From Plasmodium malariae (Eukaryota > Apicomplexa > Aconoidasida > Haemosporida > Plasmodiidae): a stretch of DNA of 64,000 nucleotides. A program made the position numbers and the translations under genes. This document shows, in pieces, positions 1 through 14,030 of this stretch (positions are counted from its first letter, which is position 1; the number at the start of each line of letters is the position of its first letter). Location: assembly GCF_900090045.1 (NCBI RefSeq), contig NW_021638299.1, forward strand, positions 160,923 through 224,922, in the 5' to 3' direction. The notes under the pieces are model-generated. The model saw nothing but the letters and a program-made list of their open reading frames with translations, made no database searches and was not told the DNA's origin.

Positions 1-274
1 GGTCTTAAAACAATCGATGGTATATCTTCAGGCTTGCTATAAGACCTACAAGGTGGCGGCTTTATTTTTTTTCCACAACATGACTAAACAAAATATTAAA
101 ATAAAATATATATTTTAAGTTAATTTACTTATTATATTGAATTAACAAAAATATAAATATATATAAATAAAATATTTCTCGTCTTACTCCACTACTGTAA
201 TTATGTGATGAACTCGAAGAAGCTAATTTAAATATGGCAACAGAAGCCGATGCAAAAAGAAATATTGCTTTCAT
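1..274 (-). CDS. tryptophan-rich antigen, 5' end (partial)
   Basis: First exon 188-274 (ATG at 272-274, 29 codons, ending Ser-Ser-Gly) is followed by a good donor, GTAAGAC, read on the minus strand. A second exon starts at 59, after an AG at 60-61, and runs off the window edge in phase 0 (begins PPPCRSYSKPEDIPS). The first exon encodes a hydrophobic signal-like peptide (MKAIFLFASASVAIFKLASS). The same exon, same length and same donor position occur at 28367-28453, where the second exon is a recognisable tryptophan-rich antigen (Pv-fam-a type). This is why I assign the family here although no tryptophan-rich part is inside the window. Members are blood-stage surface or exported proteins, some reported to bind red cells. 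No stop or frameshift is visible in the portion present, so this copy may be functional. Family assignment is by paralogy, not by its own domain. Confidence 0.72.
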
Positions 275-2330
275 CTTTATTAATATCTAAATTTTATTTT
301 CTATTATTAAATTAACAAGATAATAAATCAAATTAAAAAATAATATATGTACTATACAACAATAAGTATAAAAATAAAAACAAAAAAAAAATAGAAAATA
401 GTTTATAAAAAATATTTAAATTATTATTTTAAAAAAAATAATAAAATAAAAGTTTTAAAATTAACAAAAATTTAAGTAAAACAAAAAATTATAAATTATA
501 AATTTATTAAGAAATTAATTTTTTATGGAAACGTTAAAACATTTTAGAGAAACGTCTAAATTTAATAACATATATATAATATATATATATTTTATTTTAT
601 ATACTGTCAATTAAAATAATTTTTATTAGTATTTAAGGGTTTTTTGTTTAAAAATATTTAATTTTAAAACATAAATATGTAGGATTAATGAAAAACTTAA
701 ATTAAACATATATATATATAAAATATGGAGCGTTACAATAGGTAATCATCCTATTCGTTAAATTTTAACTGAATATATTATTAATTTTAGTTAAATTTTT
801 TTTTAATATTTGTATTACTATATACTCCTCATTCAAATATTGTCATTATTTATTTTTTAACTATACGAAAATATAATTTTTGTATATTTTCATTATTATA
901 CTAAAATGTATTGATATACGAATGTTAAAAATTAAAATAGAAAAAAATATAATAATAATTAAAATATAGAACTTAATCTTTTATTAAGAATAAACATAAA
1001 CAGTACTTATATAAAGGTTAATTATATATTGATAAAAAAAACAATTTTATATATAAAATGGATGATTAATATTTCCCTTAAGTAATTTTTTAATTATTTT
1101 TAAAGTTTTTTTTATTTAAACTTTTTTAATTTTATTTTTATTTGTTTGAAAATTGTTTTATTTCTATTATTACTTTTTTTCATATATTATTGTAATCTTA
1201 AATTTATTTTATTTAATTATGTTTTCTTTACTTTTACTCAATTTTAGTGTTATTTTTTTTGTTCTTTTTTAATTTTTTAAATTGTTATTTATATCTTTTT
1301 TTATATTATTTTTTATATCATCTTTTAAAATTTATTCTTATAATTTTGTATGTTATTTTTCTTAATTTAGATTTTGGCTTTTTATGTTATTTTTTCTATC
1401 ACATTTATGTTATTTTTTTCGTTAATATTTTATGTAGTTTTTTTTATATTTTTTAATAATAAACGAAGTTTCATAAGAATAAATTTTCTAAACAATTGCC
1501 ATATTTCCAGCTTTGCTTAATTAAAAGAAAACATAATTTTTATATTTTTACTATTTTCTTTTTTTCTTATTTAATAAATGTGTTATTAAAAAATAAGAAA
1601 AAATTTAATGAAATATTATTGAGGAAAATAATAATGTAGAAAAAATGTAATTTCTTGTTTTAAATAAAAAAAAATGTTAATGAATTTCAAAAAAAGAAAA
1701 TGCTTTTATAATATCTTCATTTATTATTTTTTATAATTTTATTTTTATTAACTTAAATATTATTTGTCATATAAATAAATATATTAAAAATGAATGTATA
1801 GTTTTACAATTTTGAATTTATTATATAAAATTTTCATTTATTTTTTTGTAAGGCTTTATAAAGGATAATTTAAAAAAATAATAAGAATTTACTGATAAAA
1901 TAAGCTGTAAATATTAAAAAAATAATTGTTTCTAAACTTTTTTATGAAGAAAATATTGCAATAAGGTAAAAAAATAAAAAAAAATATAAATCTATATAAA
2001 ATTAATTTGCATATGTGGAAGCGAATATTTTCTTAAAAACCTACATATCACATTGAAAATTGATTAGTAACATGTTATTATAATGACAGCAGAAGAAAAT
2101 AATTTATAAAATATATTTTCTATACACAATAATAAAATAACACAAAAAGTATAAAAATTCTGTAAAATGGATTTGATATATGAAATTCCCATGAATTATA
2201 ATATGGTTGTTCTCTTTAGTAATATTTCATAAATCACTAATTTTAATTGTTTTAGATCCTAGGAATTTATAAATAAAATAAAAGTTCAATTCTTCGTAAA
2301 TGTTGTTCATTATAGAACATTTTCTATATG
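188..2330. repeat. direct duplication, copy A (antigen exon 1 plus upstream flank)
   Basis: This segment aligns, with many substitutions and small indels, to 28367-30530 in the same orientation. The offset is about 28.17-28.18 kb from end to end. Shared landmarks are the antigen first exon, the AGAGAAACGTCTA block near 547 and 28720, the T-rich repeats near 1.2-1.45 and 29.4-29.7 kb, and GGTTGTTCT at 2206 and 30378. It probably holds the promoter of the antigen gene. Confidence 0.75.
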
Positions 2331-5300
2331 AGAATTGCCTCCTACAGGTACACTAAAAAATAATATAACATATTGATTTAAAGTGTCTTTTTCTTATTCC
2401 ACTAAAGATAAAGACTCTTAAAAATAAGGTAAAAATCGAAATTTATAGTAATCATCATGTACTTTCATGTTTACGAGAGTCCTTCATAAAAAAGAAAGTA
2501 AAAAATGGGTTATTATATTTTGATATATGCATTTTGGCATAAGACAACAGAATAATATTATATGGGGAAAAGAATATTATAAATATTAAATACATATCAT
2601 TTTCAATGTAGTAATAGTTGAGATAAAAATTATTTTATTGGGAAAATAAAGGTTGATGTATATTTGTTTTATATGTGGTAATATTTTTATTTTATTAACA
2701 GTTAACGTCTTAGAATGAATATGTGAAGGTAAGAGATATTTTATTATGAATGCTGAATTTATTATATGATATAAAATTTTTTATATTATTATGTATAATG
2801 ATTTGCTATTATATCACATGTTTGATAGCATTTATTAATGTATAAAAATAATAATTAGATAGTGAATCATTTATAAATGTATTCAATAGAAAAATAATTG
2901 TTTATAAAGGATGCACATCATATAAAATTATTTTAGAATTATGTTAAACTTGTATAAGTTAAAATAAAATATAAAACTGGTAGTAAATATTACATTATTT
3001 ATGAAACTTTGGTATTTTAATTTTTGGATTAGTTGCATAAATAAAGAAACGAATAACTGATATATCCATAATTTAAAAGTCATCACAAAATTTTACGAGT
3101 AATAAAATATTTGTTTCTTTCTATCCACAAATGTGAAAAAATAGTTGAACATAATGAGTATGCTGATATAGTTAGTATTAGTTCATACAAAAGAAATAAT
3201 TGAATGTAAAATATATATATTAGGAAGTTTGGGTAAAATCTATGTATAATAAAAAAATGTGTGCTGAAAAAAGCTCATGTATTTTAAAAAAAGAGAGAGT
3301 TCATTTTTTTTCTTTTAGATAAACAAAAAAGGAGATATTTGGTTTAACATAAAAAAAAAAAAAAAACAAAGAGATAATTGATAAATTTACGTATTATATA
3401 TTTATCTAATGAATTTTAATGAAACTCTAACTCTCACACAGTATTAATATTCATTTGATATCATAAATGTATTTACGTTGTTTTGGAGTGCATTACAAAT
3501 TTGTTTAATATCTATCTTTAAATAATTGAAATATTTTTAAATTATTAATCGAAAGGATAATTACTTTTTCTTTTTTATTTAATTGAAGAGGACATTAACA
3601 AAATGTTATAAAATGTTCCAAATTGTACCTAGTCTTTTACAAATATATGCTTCTCATGTATTGAACATTTTGAAAAATTGTTTACTTTTTATTATTCAAG
3701 AATATTTATAGCATATAGAATTCAATATATATTAAAAGCTTGTGTTAAAAATACGAACTTGTATATATAAAAATAAATGTATCTTTGTAATACATTTTCA
3801 AAAATTGAGGGGTACTTCTTAGAATTAATTACATATATAGACATCAGAAGTATAATAAGTAAGTACTAAAATTATTATCATAAAAATTTTCACGCATTTA
3901 ATGTATATGTAATCTGAGAAATTTTATCATTAGGTTTAATTTACTTATATCGTTACCTATAACAGTATCTTTCAAATGCCAGTAAAAGCGAAAATTTCTG
4001 TTGTATTATTACACCCTATTATGAACTATAATTTTAATGTGCCATTCCTTATTAAGAGAAGAAAATAATTTATCAGTAAAAATAATTATGTATGTATGTA
4101 TTATAATTTTAATTAATATTTATTAAATACATGATGAACTATATATTTCTAAAATTCGAAAAATATAGTTAAAATAAAATAAAAAGTCTTAATTAATATG
4201 TTAAATTCAAACAATTCATATATGAAAAATAAAATTGTGCAATGATATTTTTTTAAAAAACTTAATTTCTAAGATCTTATGAATCTAACTATTACAAAAA
4301 TAGTAGAGCACACAAGGAAAAATGTTACAGAGATAAAAATTACATTTAAAAATTCTAAATATGGTACTATAATAAGGAAAGATATGGAATAAATTTAATC
4401 TGTAAGTAGAGAGTTTCTACTGATAAAACATCAAGTGAATTATATTCACAACGAAAATATTAATTGCAGAAGTAAAAAGGCAAATACAGAAGTACATGGC
4501 ATATTAAAGAGGAATAAATTTAGTATCTGTATTCTAAAATATGTACAACATTGAAAACAATTTGAGGATCATATATATATAAGTTACTATAATATTCTTA
4601 ATACATGAATAACATATTTAGGGTTCCAATTTGAATTTTAAGGGTTAAATATATGATATCATAGTAATTAACATGAATATTTTAATATGAAGAGGATTTT
4701 TTGTGTAATTTCATTTAAAATAATGATAATTTAAAATTATGTATTTAAAAGTAAATAAGTATTAATTTTAGATTAAATTAAAATTACATAGTTTTCCAAG
4801 GTTCCTATTAAAAATTATATTCACATAATATTTATGATATTAAATTATGGTTATAATAACTATTGAATATAAAAAGACTAAAATTTTGAGCGTCATGGAA
4901 ACGTATTTTCATATTAGAAGAAAAAGGGTAATTTTAAATTATTACAATTTTTTTTATTAAATAATTTTTGTATTTTTATACTTCAAAAAAAGCAAATATT
5001 ATAAAGAAAATACTAAATTTTATTGAATATAGAAATGAAAAAATGTATATTAACAATGTACGTCGAAAATATATATGTGTGAAATGTTTATTTGAATTTA
5101 TTTAGAATATGCATATAATGACTATGAAGGATAAAAAAATGTAAAAGATAATATATTGACATAGTGACACACAATTATAAATAATAAAGATTAAAATTCT
5201 TTAGTACAAACATAATTTTAGCTTTGAGTATACTTAAAATAATGCCCGTATTCAATATAAAATATATTTATATTGTTGTAATATATTTTTATCTAAAACA

Positions 5301-6256
5301 ATGTATTTACTGAATACACTCGTTTTGAGTATTTTTAATTTTATATATTTTTTAAAATAATAATAAAATGATTTAAAAATTTTTATAGTAAATCTTAGAA
5401 TCTTTAAGAATTTTAGGCATTTATTTTAGTTATACTAAGAAAGTATAAAAAAAAAAAACAAAATATATATAGTGATATAATAAGTAGGTTCAATAAAATA
5501 TATTTTTTTATTTCCTTTTATATTTAATTTTCACGAAATCAAATCTAGAAGTCACATTCATATGTCTTTTACATTAATGAAAGTGAAATAATCTATTTTT
5601 ATAATAGACCTGTGTTCTTTAAATTATATGAAGTTTCAATTTTTTTATTATATATTATTAATACACTTCTTTTTAAAGGAAAATTATAATATATATGGTA
5701 GTTAAGTATTTACCGAAAAAAATAAAATATAACTGTTATAGTACATTAACTACATAAAATCAGCTGAACAAGTTAATGAGATCTCTTAAAATATAATATT
5801 TCCAATTATACCTTTTTCCCCATATTGTGCATTGTAATAATGTATATGTAAATCTTAAATATTATTTTAAATTTACATTAAGAAGTAATAAATGTACATT
5901 AAAATTATGAAATTTTTATATTGCTTAATTTTATTATATTTTGTTATGTATTAATAATGACTGATGATGAAAAATGGTAAATCAAAAACTAAATTTTATA
6001 TTTGTAAAGATCATCTTACAAATTTAGATATATTAATACAAGTGTTTGAACCTTAAAGAAGTAACATAAAGAGGAAAATTATATAACTTCTTTTTTTTTT
6101 TTAATAGAATCCTTGTATTAACTTTTTTAACATGGGTGTTGTAATACTTTACTAACAGCAGAAAACAATTACATATATAATAATTTTATCTGCTTTTTTG
6201 GCTCAAAATTTTAGATATTTAAAAAAAAATTATATATCAACCTAAGGAAGCTTATA
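275..6256. other. intergenic AT-rich stretch
   Basis: No supported gene. The first 2 kb (to about 2330) is the duplicated upstream flank of the tryptophan-rich antigen, described separately. T-rich imperfect repeats lie at 1240-1460; the open frame there is low-complexity Phe/Leu/Tyr and not a gene. From about 2.4 to 6.2 kb I see only AT-rich sequence with short homopolymers. Confidence 0.6.
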
Positions 6257-6482
6257 ATGCAACATGATCCAGTTAGCAAGGAAAATAATAATTCATTAGA
6301 ATCTATTTCTATTATAAAAAGAGGAGCAATTAAGGAAGATAGTACAGGTGGAATATACAACAAATCCCCGTTCTTAAGAACGACCTTAAAATTTTTCTTT
6401 TTTATTAGCTTTTTTATTTTTATTCAAATGGTTATCTGAGGAAGCAAAAGATTTGAATATTTTGGCTAACAGTAATGTGTCA
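6257..6482 (+). pseudogene. first exon of a Plasmodium exported protein, frameshifted
   Basis: An open frame from ATG 6257 gives a hydrophilic, Ser/Lys/Asn-rich leader of about 40 residues followed by a recessed hydrophobic stretch (about residues 44-58, Phe/Ile-rich). That is the layout of first exons in several exported-protein families of Plasmodium. The frame ends at TGA 6437-6439. Removing one base near 6425-6430 would continue it as QWLSEEAKDLNIL and further, so a single-base insertion is likely. No second exon or PEXEL motif could be found downstream. Family unknown; it could also be a chance open frame, but the composition is much more protein-like than its surroundings. Confidence 0.4.
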
Positions 6483-9461
6483 ATTTTTTATAATAAATTG
6501 ACCTTAATATGATTACGTAAATTTTGATATTGTGTAATTTATAATTTTCACTCTTATAATGTTTAATACCTTTCTTTATTCTGTTTGAGTTCTTTAAAAT
6601 ATACGCTTGTACACTAATCCTATTTCACTACAATTTATTATAATAATAGTTGTATAGGTTTTAAAGATAATATAAAATTTAGTTTAAATATTACTTCTAG
6701 AAATTCAACAGAGATATTATGTAAAAAAGAAAAAAAAAAACATTTTAAAATTAAAAAATTAATTATATGTTATAATAAATAAGGTTGTAATAATATTTTA
6801 ATTTTACTACTCTATTATATAAAAACATACATGCTTTATTTTCAAATAGAAAATTACGTTTATTTAATATTTTTTAATCATTCTAGTTGGTTTGTTTTTT
6901 TTTCTATTTTATCATATTTAATGAAAATATTCATTTAGAAATTATACAAAAACATATTGACAATTTACTATTTATAGGTTTTTATGTATTAAAATTAATT
7001 AAAGAACATGAATAAAGAAATGGCATATTATATTATTTGTAAAAATCATTTTTTAAAAATGGAGAGGCTGAATACAATTGTATTTTTAACGCAATAAAAA
7101 TAAAATTCTGTAATAATAATTTTAACATGAACATATAATGTAAATTAAAGTTTTAAATTATGTACAATAAAATTTTTATTATTTTCAAGCCATAAAATGA
7201 TTATGAAAGGAATTATTTTAGGACTGAAATTCATAGCTATACTTTGATATTTCAATTATATTTCTTTATTACAAAGAAATGTATAAATTTAATATAGTAA
7301 TAGTTACTACTAAACAATTCTTTACATTACTTACAGATCATATTTAGCAATAGATAATGTTAATTTTTTGTGTATACCAAATAATATGTATGAAATAATG
7401 ATATAATATCTTAAATGTTTTAAAGATAAAAAAATAAAGGAAATAATCTTATTATGTGCATAAACTGAATGAAGTACTTTAGTATGTGATTATTTTATAT
7501 GATAAAATAATTTTATTGTTTTTTCAAAATAAATAACATAATTATATTTGTTAATTGAGAAGTTGTATACTGTTAATATATACGTGCATATATACGGATA
7601 TGAACGTTATATATATTCTTTCTATATAATTTCATTTGTGTAATTTTGAATATATTTTTTGTTTTTCCATTTATGTGTATAATTTACTTTTTTTTCCATA
7701 AAATTATGATTTTTTACTGTTTATATGCATATAATACTGTTTACAAGATTTTTATAAACATTTGAAAATTAATTATTGTTTTTTAAAGATTATGTTAAAG
7801 CAACAATATATCATAATTAACATATATCTAATTGTGTTTTAACTAAGAAAATTACTTATATTATAACCATTATTAAAGTGTAATAAGTTAATTGTTTTAA
7901 AAAATAGTAAACAATTTTATATATTTATACATTCCGTTTTTTGGAATACTGCGTTCTTATAAAAATAGCTAATTCACGCTATGTTACAACGTTTAAATGG
8001 TATCAAGGTTTTTTCTAGTACATTATGTAAAGAGAAGATTGAAATAATAATGCTTATTATAAATTTATTTCCTAATAATTTAAGAAAATATACTCAATTG
8101 ATTATAGAATTCTAGAAAGCAAATAAAATGATACACAGGTATCACGTCACATATGTGCAATATGAATTGTTAAAATTAAAATAACGTTTTTATTGTATAA
8201 ATGGCTGAAAGAAAAATTAATAAACATCTTACTATATAAATTTCGTTTTAGAATAAAAATACAATCATTCTGTGATATTACTATATAATGTGGCGCAAAA
8301 AGAAATAAAATATGTAAAAATATAAAATTAAAAGATATTATAAAATAATTTTTCGAAATTATTAATACATATATCAGAAATAAAATAATATTCATAAATT
8401 TATTTTTATGGTGTAATATATTTTATATATAAATTAATTCATTGTGATTTTATTATAATTTACAGATATATTTTTCGATGTAAAAAATACAAAAATGAAT
8501 ATTCCTTTTTATTAATTTTTCTGTTTTAAAAATGTTATTTTTTTCATGTTACAGGAAATTTCAAGACGAATAATTCTCTGACATATTAATTTAGGGTAAT
8601 ATACATATATATTAATATTAACAAAATTACAAAAAATACATAGATTATTCCTATTATAATACAGAATAATTTATCATTTAATATTTCTAATAAGTACTAA
8701 GTCGAAAATGATAAGGAATTATGTATAATTTTATAAATATAAAGAGAACTAAATAAAATAACTGATATTCCTAATAATTTAACTTCGCGCGGGAATTATT
8801 ATTTCTAGGTTAAATTAATGATTATATTTATATAAAAAGATAAATATCAAAAGGATTCTATTTTAAATAGGTATATAGGATTATTAGGTAAATGGTTCAA
8901 TGGAAAATAAAGTTTATAATTATGTAACATAAATGAAATTTCTATATTGAATATTGTTAATAGTGTTGTATGGTATGTTTATAAATAATTAATTTGTAAA
9001 TCTATAATTTATCTTATTATGATTAACTTTAAGTGGACCATATACTCCTAATATCTATTTAATATGTTCAATATAAAAAAGGCTTATTTAATATTTTAAT
9101 TATAATACTAGTACAATTCATTATTAAAGGTAAAATAAAGAGTCATTTTTACAAATAAATATTTATGTAGTTCTAATAATTATTAAAATGAAACACTTGA
9201 CTTTTTTAAGGATTATATGAAGATCTGCTTCCCATATATATATATTATCTGTTTGCATATATTTTGGGTAATTTGATTAACTTATATTGAAAAAGTAAAG
9301 CAGATATAGGAGGTAAAGAATGAGTACAGTTCATATTTATTTCAGAATAATTAATTCATTATTTATTTATTATATTTATATTTAATTAAAATAAAAAGTT
9401 CTTTTTTTAGCTAAAACATATTTGTATTTATATAATTCATTTTTTTTTGTTTACTTTCGTT
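6483..9461. other. intergenic AT-rich stretch
   Basis: No gene supported. The minus-strand open frame at 8147-8395 has the Phe/Ile/Tyr composition expected of random AT-rich DNA. Homopolymer and TA-rich runs only. Confidence 0.55.
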
Positions 9462-9995
9462 GGAGAAAAATTACAAGGATTTCCCTTATATGAAGGCTTT
9501 AATAAATTGAATTGTTAAGAAAACAAATATGATTTTAACTTTTGCAGTAATACTTTAGAAACAAGCAAAGAAAAGATTAAAAATATTTGTAAAAGGGCAT
9601 CAATATACTTAAAATTATATAGTGAACATAATAAAGCAAAACGCACATGCCGTTGTTATTATTTGCAGCAATAATTATATATTAGGGTATGTAAAAATTA
9701 AAAAACAAGAAAGAACATAAAGAGTGAAAATGATATTATTAATAAACGTTTCGATAAAGTATAAGATGGTCATTTAATTAATTTAAGGTGGGCAGAATTT
9801 TTATGCCATATAGATTTTATAATAAAAGAATTGAAAGAAAAGAAACTATAGCACGAATATTTTAAAAAGTTCAGTTGTATTTAAAGTGAAATTAAAACTG
9901 TTATTACTAAAAATAAGGTATAAAATTTTCGACATTTTAATTTATAAATTATATAAGAAATGTGTATGCCGATGCTATGCTTATTATATTAATAA
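9462..9995 (+). pseudogene. pir: pir (Plasmodium interspersed repeat) gene relic
   Basis: Reading from 9462 gives GEKLQGFPLYEGFNKLN, then an in-frame stop, then CSNTLETSKEKIKNICKRAS and SIYLKLYSEHNKAKRTC. This is the N-terminal half of a PIR exon 2, with the 'Cys..Lys..leu-lys..leu' helix and following Cys pattern. About 200 bases on, IIKELKEKKL-stop-HEYFKKF matches the family's 'lys-glu-lys-lys/tyr..asp-tyr-phe' helix, seen also in the better copy at 38291-40014. Stops and frame changes throughout make it non-coding. No exon 1, membrane exon or C-terminus was recognised. PIR proteins are variant antigens of the infected red cell. Confidence 0.68.
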
Positions 9996-9999
9996 TACA

Positions 10000-10942
10000 T
10001 ATGACAATAGTTGTAAATATTTTTTTAAATGAAATGTATAACCTATTAATATGTTCAAAATAAAGAGTTTTCCCTTTAACTAAATATATACTATGTTTAT
10101 TAAGGTAATCAAAACAATCCCCCCCCTATTATGTTGTTATATATATTACAGAAATTAAAAGAAAAATATGTTGAACTTCAGGAATGGTTAATAAATATTA
10201 TCGTATCGTTTAAGAAACATGTAACATATTAAGATATATTAATTAACTATGATAGGAAACATCTAATGTATAATAAATTTTTTAAAGCATAAATAAGAAT
10301 GAACGAATATTGTAGAAATAGTTGTATATCGAATAATAAATATACAGTGATTATATTTAGAAATTATACACAGTATAAACTATTAAATGCAAATAAATTT
10401 AATCCTAGCCATCTAAAATAAGTAATCCATTATAATAAGATAAAATGTTAAAATGTAATTTAGGAAAAATTTATAAAATTTATAACAATATAAATATCTT
10501 AACATTAGTTGATATTCATTATGGTATCATTAGTTAATTCTGAACAATACAATGAATGACAATGATAAACAACTTTTGGGGGACGAATGCTAAGACTTCT
10601 ATTTAAAGAAAATATACAACATATAAATAAATAAAATAAATGAACATTAAAACATACCTTTTAAAAAAATATGTAATATTATTATATTTTTTACTCATGT
10701 TATAATTAAATATTTATTATATTATTTTTTTCTTTATTATATCTTTATTAAGAAGAAATGAATTTATAAATATTTATACTATACATGTTTTCAATAATAA
10801 AAAAGGGAAAATAATATATATTTATATAGCGAACGAAGGCATAATATATACATCAATATACCAGAGGAGCAAAATAAAATCTGTATACATATAACTTATT
10901 TCTTTTTTCTTAAGCATAATTAATAAAAAGAAATATCCTTTC

Positions 10943-10976
<34 letters not shown>

Positions 10977-12590
10977 CAGACAGAGAGACAGAGAAATAGA
11001 TAGTGTTATAATAATTTTTTCTTATATTTATGTGTTTTATTTTTATTAAACTTGATAATCTCCTTACGGTCAAGTTACAATATTTTATACATACCCAATT
11101 TTAAAGTGCGCTATTGAAAAGATATTTATCCAAAACCCTAAGAAAATATGATTGAACATTTTTTTAATTTATTTTTATAATAAATTATATTTTACTTATG
11201 TTGCTATTAGAAAGCAGAGCCTATAAAATACTAAAGTGCACATAAATTGTATAACACACTAATGTAACTTTTCATCATTATTTTAGTATTTATGAAAACT
11301 TCAATAAATACTGTACATATATTTTCTGAATATAATATATAATTACCATATAATTTTAATTCTTTTCATTTGTATTTTATATAATATTTTCACTCTAATG
11401 GAAATATATAAATATATTCATTGTTCTTTTTAGGATAATTAAACTTAATTAGTTTTTCTTAAAAGTTTTTATTAAAAAGAATACGAGATACTGTTTTATT
11501 TATACATATATTTATTGATGAATAAGGAAGATCAAAATACAGGAAGTGAAGTATACAATAAAAGATATATTACTTACTTATATATTAAAAATTATATTAA
11601 AATACTTAAGGCATTATTACTCTATATATGAAATCTAAAAATTAGTGGAATTATAATAAAACTAAATTTTTTAGGAGAATTTTTTTTTATTATATTGAAA
11701 GCTATTTATTTTTGATTTTTAATTTGTATTTTTTTGTAATATTCCTCTTTGTTTATTTTTACATTTTGTAATATGCATATTGTTAGTTATTATTATGAAG
11801 ATAGGTGTTGCTGTATTTTCTACAATACGATATAATATATAGTTAGTATGGAATAATTTTAAATATATTCTCATAACATATTAAATAAAAAAGGATATAT
11901 TAAAATTTTATTAGATAAGGATGATTAGGCATATAATAAAATTTAAAAGTACTTATTTGTAAATATATCATTAAGAATTTCGATATTTAATTATATACAT
12001 TTAATGGGATATTTATTATTAAAGAATATGTTATTGTAATTACTAAATATTTAAATATATAAAATGCAGTTGTGCTGTATTATATTAGATCTTTTTAATT
12101 ATATACTATTAAAATGTTTCATCATTGAAGTTATTTAGTTCTTAATTAAAAATATTAATGTAAAAAAATGTTACAAATATAATTTATTCTATAAGATAAA
12201 TTAGGTGTTATCTTTCATTAAGAATTATATTAATTGATATAAATACTAATAAAAAAAGTACAAAAAAGGAATAAATCCTATATATATTTTCATTATTTAA
12301 GCATTGATACATATTTTTGTATAGTTTTAACTACTTCATGTAGTGTATGTAATGTAAAATTAAAAGGAAATAATAAATATGAAGGAAGAATAAATATAAT
12401 TTATGCATATTTTCATTTGCAATCTAACAATAATTTATTCCTCATTTAAATGTTATTTTTTGCATAAAACATCAAAAAAAAATTCATTTTTTATAAAAAT
12501 TATACAAGTCGTTATATTATTGATTTTATATATGCAATATACAGGATGAAACTTTAAAAAAATTATTTTCAAATGTGAAATATAGTGAAT
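10000..12590. other. intergenic AT-rich stretch with microsatellite
   Basis: No supported gene. A short frame after an AG at about 10156 reads KLKEKYVELQEWLINIIVSF before a stop; it might be an exon scrap but cannot be assigned. An eight-C run lies at 10119-10126 and a compound microsatellite at 10944-11003. The minus-strand open frame at 10822-11073 is produced by that microsatellite. Confidence 0.5.
10944..11003. repeat. compound microsatellite (TA)n-(GA)n-(GACA)n
   Basis: Runs of TA pass into GA repeats from about 10961, then interrupted GACA/GAGA units to about 11003. Purine-rich simple sequence is rare in this window, where nearly all other microsatellites are pure TA. Confidence 0.9.
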
Positions 12591-12654
12591 TTTGATCTAA
12601 GGGCATTGAGGTAGATCATAATTTCAAATGTAATATATTTAAGTAATTAAAAAG

Positions 12655-14030
12655 CATATGCAAAATTAAATATAATAACATTTATAAACAAGTTGCAATA
12701 AATTCAAAAAAATTTGCTAGAAAGGGATAAATTACGAGGCTATATTGGGAGTTTTTCACATTATAAATATAGTGTATATGAAGAAATAGGAATAGGGCTT
12801 AAAAGCGATTCACTAGATAATGATGTTTAAGCAAAAGTTAATGAATTTCTTAATCTACAATCTTCACTTACCACAGCACACAGGATATATAGCTTTAATT
12901 GTGATTTATTCGTAATAATTCAAGCTAAATGAATGATAAATATGAAGATAAATATTTCATTATTATTTTTCAAATTATAAGAGTATTATGAATAGAGATA
13001 TTTTTAATAATGTTGGGATTTCTATACATAAAAAATGTATCAGTTATATAAGTAATATAATTTAAAACAGAAAGAAGTGTTGTAAGGCATAAATATTTGT
13101 ATGTTTCTATTATATTTTAAACTGTGATGATGAGTTCAATCGAGCTCTTATATGCATTTGTCCCAAATGATGCGAGTTGCAATAAAATAGAATGTTTTAA
13201 TTCAACTAAAACTGTTGAAGAAAAATTAGATTTCATTGATTTTGATCAAGATTTTTTGGAGACATTACTTTTTACTAAATTTCATATTAAGAATAGTATC
13301 GAAGAATTACCACTTTGATCGCAGCATACGTCTTAAGAAGAAATATGACTATAGTTAAAACAACGGACATCAATGGTATGGTAATAGATCTTTAATGGAA
13401 AGTCTAAAGACTATATCCATTATAAACGGAGAAGTAGTTTGCAAGCATTAAGAAATTAGGAATAATATGAATTTTATTAGTTCAGAAACAAAAAATAGCT
13501 CTTCACCTCCAAAATAAGACTCATATGATCTTAGATGGAAATTAGGCAAATATGGAAAACTGAGTTTTCCTACTGAGAAACCAGAGTCAGATATATCTGG
13601 TTCTTGAAAATATATGGAAGAATTGGTAAAATAAGGCATTTCTATAATTATAACGAATTCTGAGGTTTACCGATTAAAAGAGAAAGGGGTTTTACATCCT
13701 CGAGAAAAAAAAAGAGTTTTAAAAAAAAAGAAAATTCCAATGAGTGAAACAGACTTCAAAAGAATTAGAAAGATCAGTATGTGCAAAAGTTGTAAAGAAT
13801 AAACAAGTGCTAATTACTAATATTAAAATTTCATGTGGAAAACACTTCCTAGATAAGGTGACGTATCTAATATATTAAAGAATACTTTTGTTCGTATTTT
13901 TATTGCAATATTTTTGGTAATAGGAATAATTTTTGTTTTTTTCCATTATTTTAATGTAGATAAAAAATTCATTTTGTACGATGAATATATTAGAATTTGC
14001 CATTTTTGGTGTATTTTTCTTAAAATATCA
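12655..14030 (+). pseudogene. unidentified decayed coding region
   Basis: Several pieces have protein-like composition and slightly higher GC than their flanks, but lie in different frames. Around 12725-12900 there is LRGYIGSFSHYKYSVYEEIG and, after a stop, KVNEFLNLQSSLTTAHRIYS. At 13124-13318 there is a 64-residue open frame (Asp/Glu/Phe-rich, two Cys). Around 13670-13800 there is a Lys/Arg-rich stretch (RLKEKGVLHPREKKRVLKKK, then IPMSETDFKRIRKISMCKSC). Around 13875-13960 there is a membrane-like segment (NTFVRIFIAIFLVIGIIFVF). The order soluble region, basic region, membrane span, short tail would suit a surface or exported protein. I do not recognise the family. The pieces may belong to one broken gene or to more than one. 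Confidence 0.35.
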
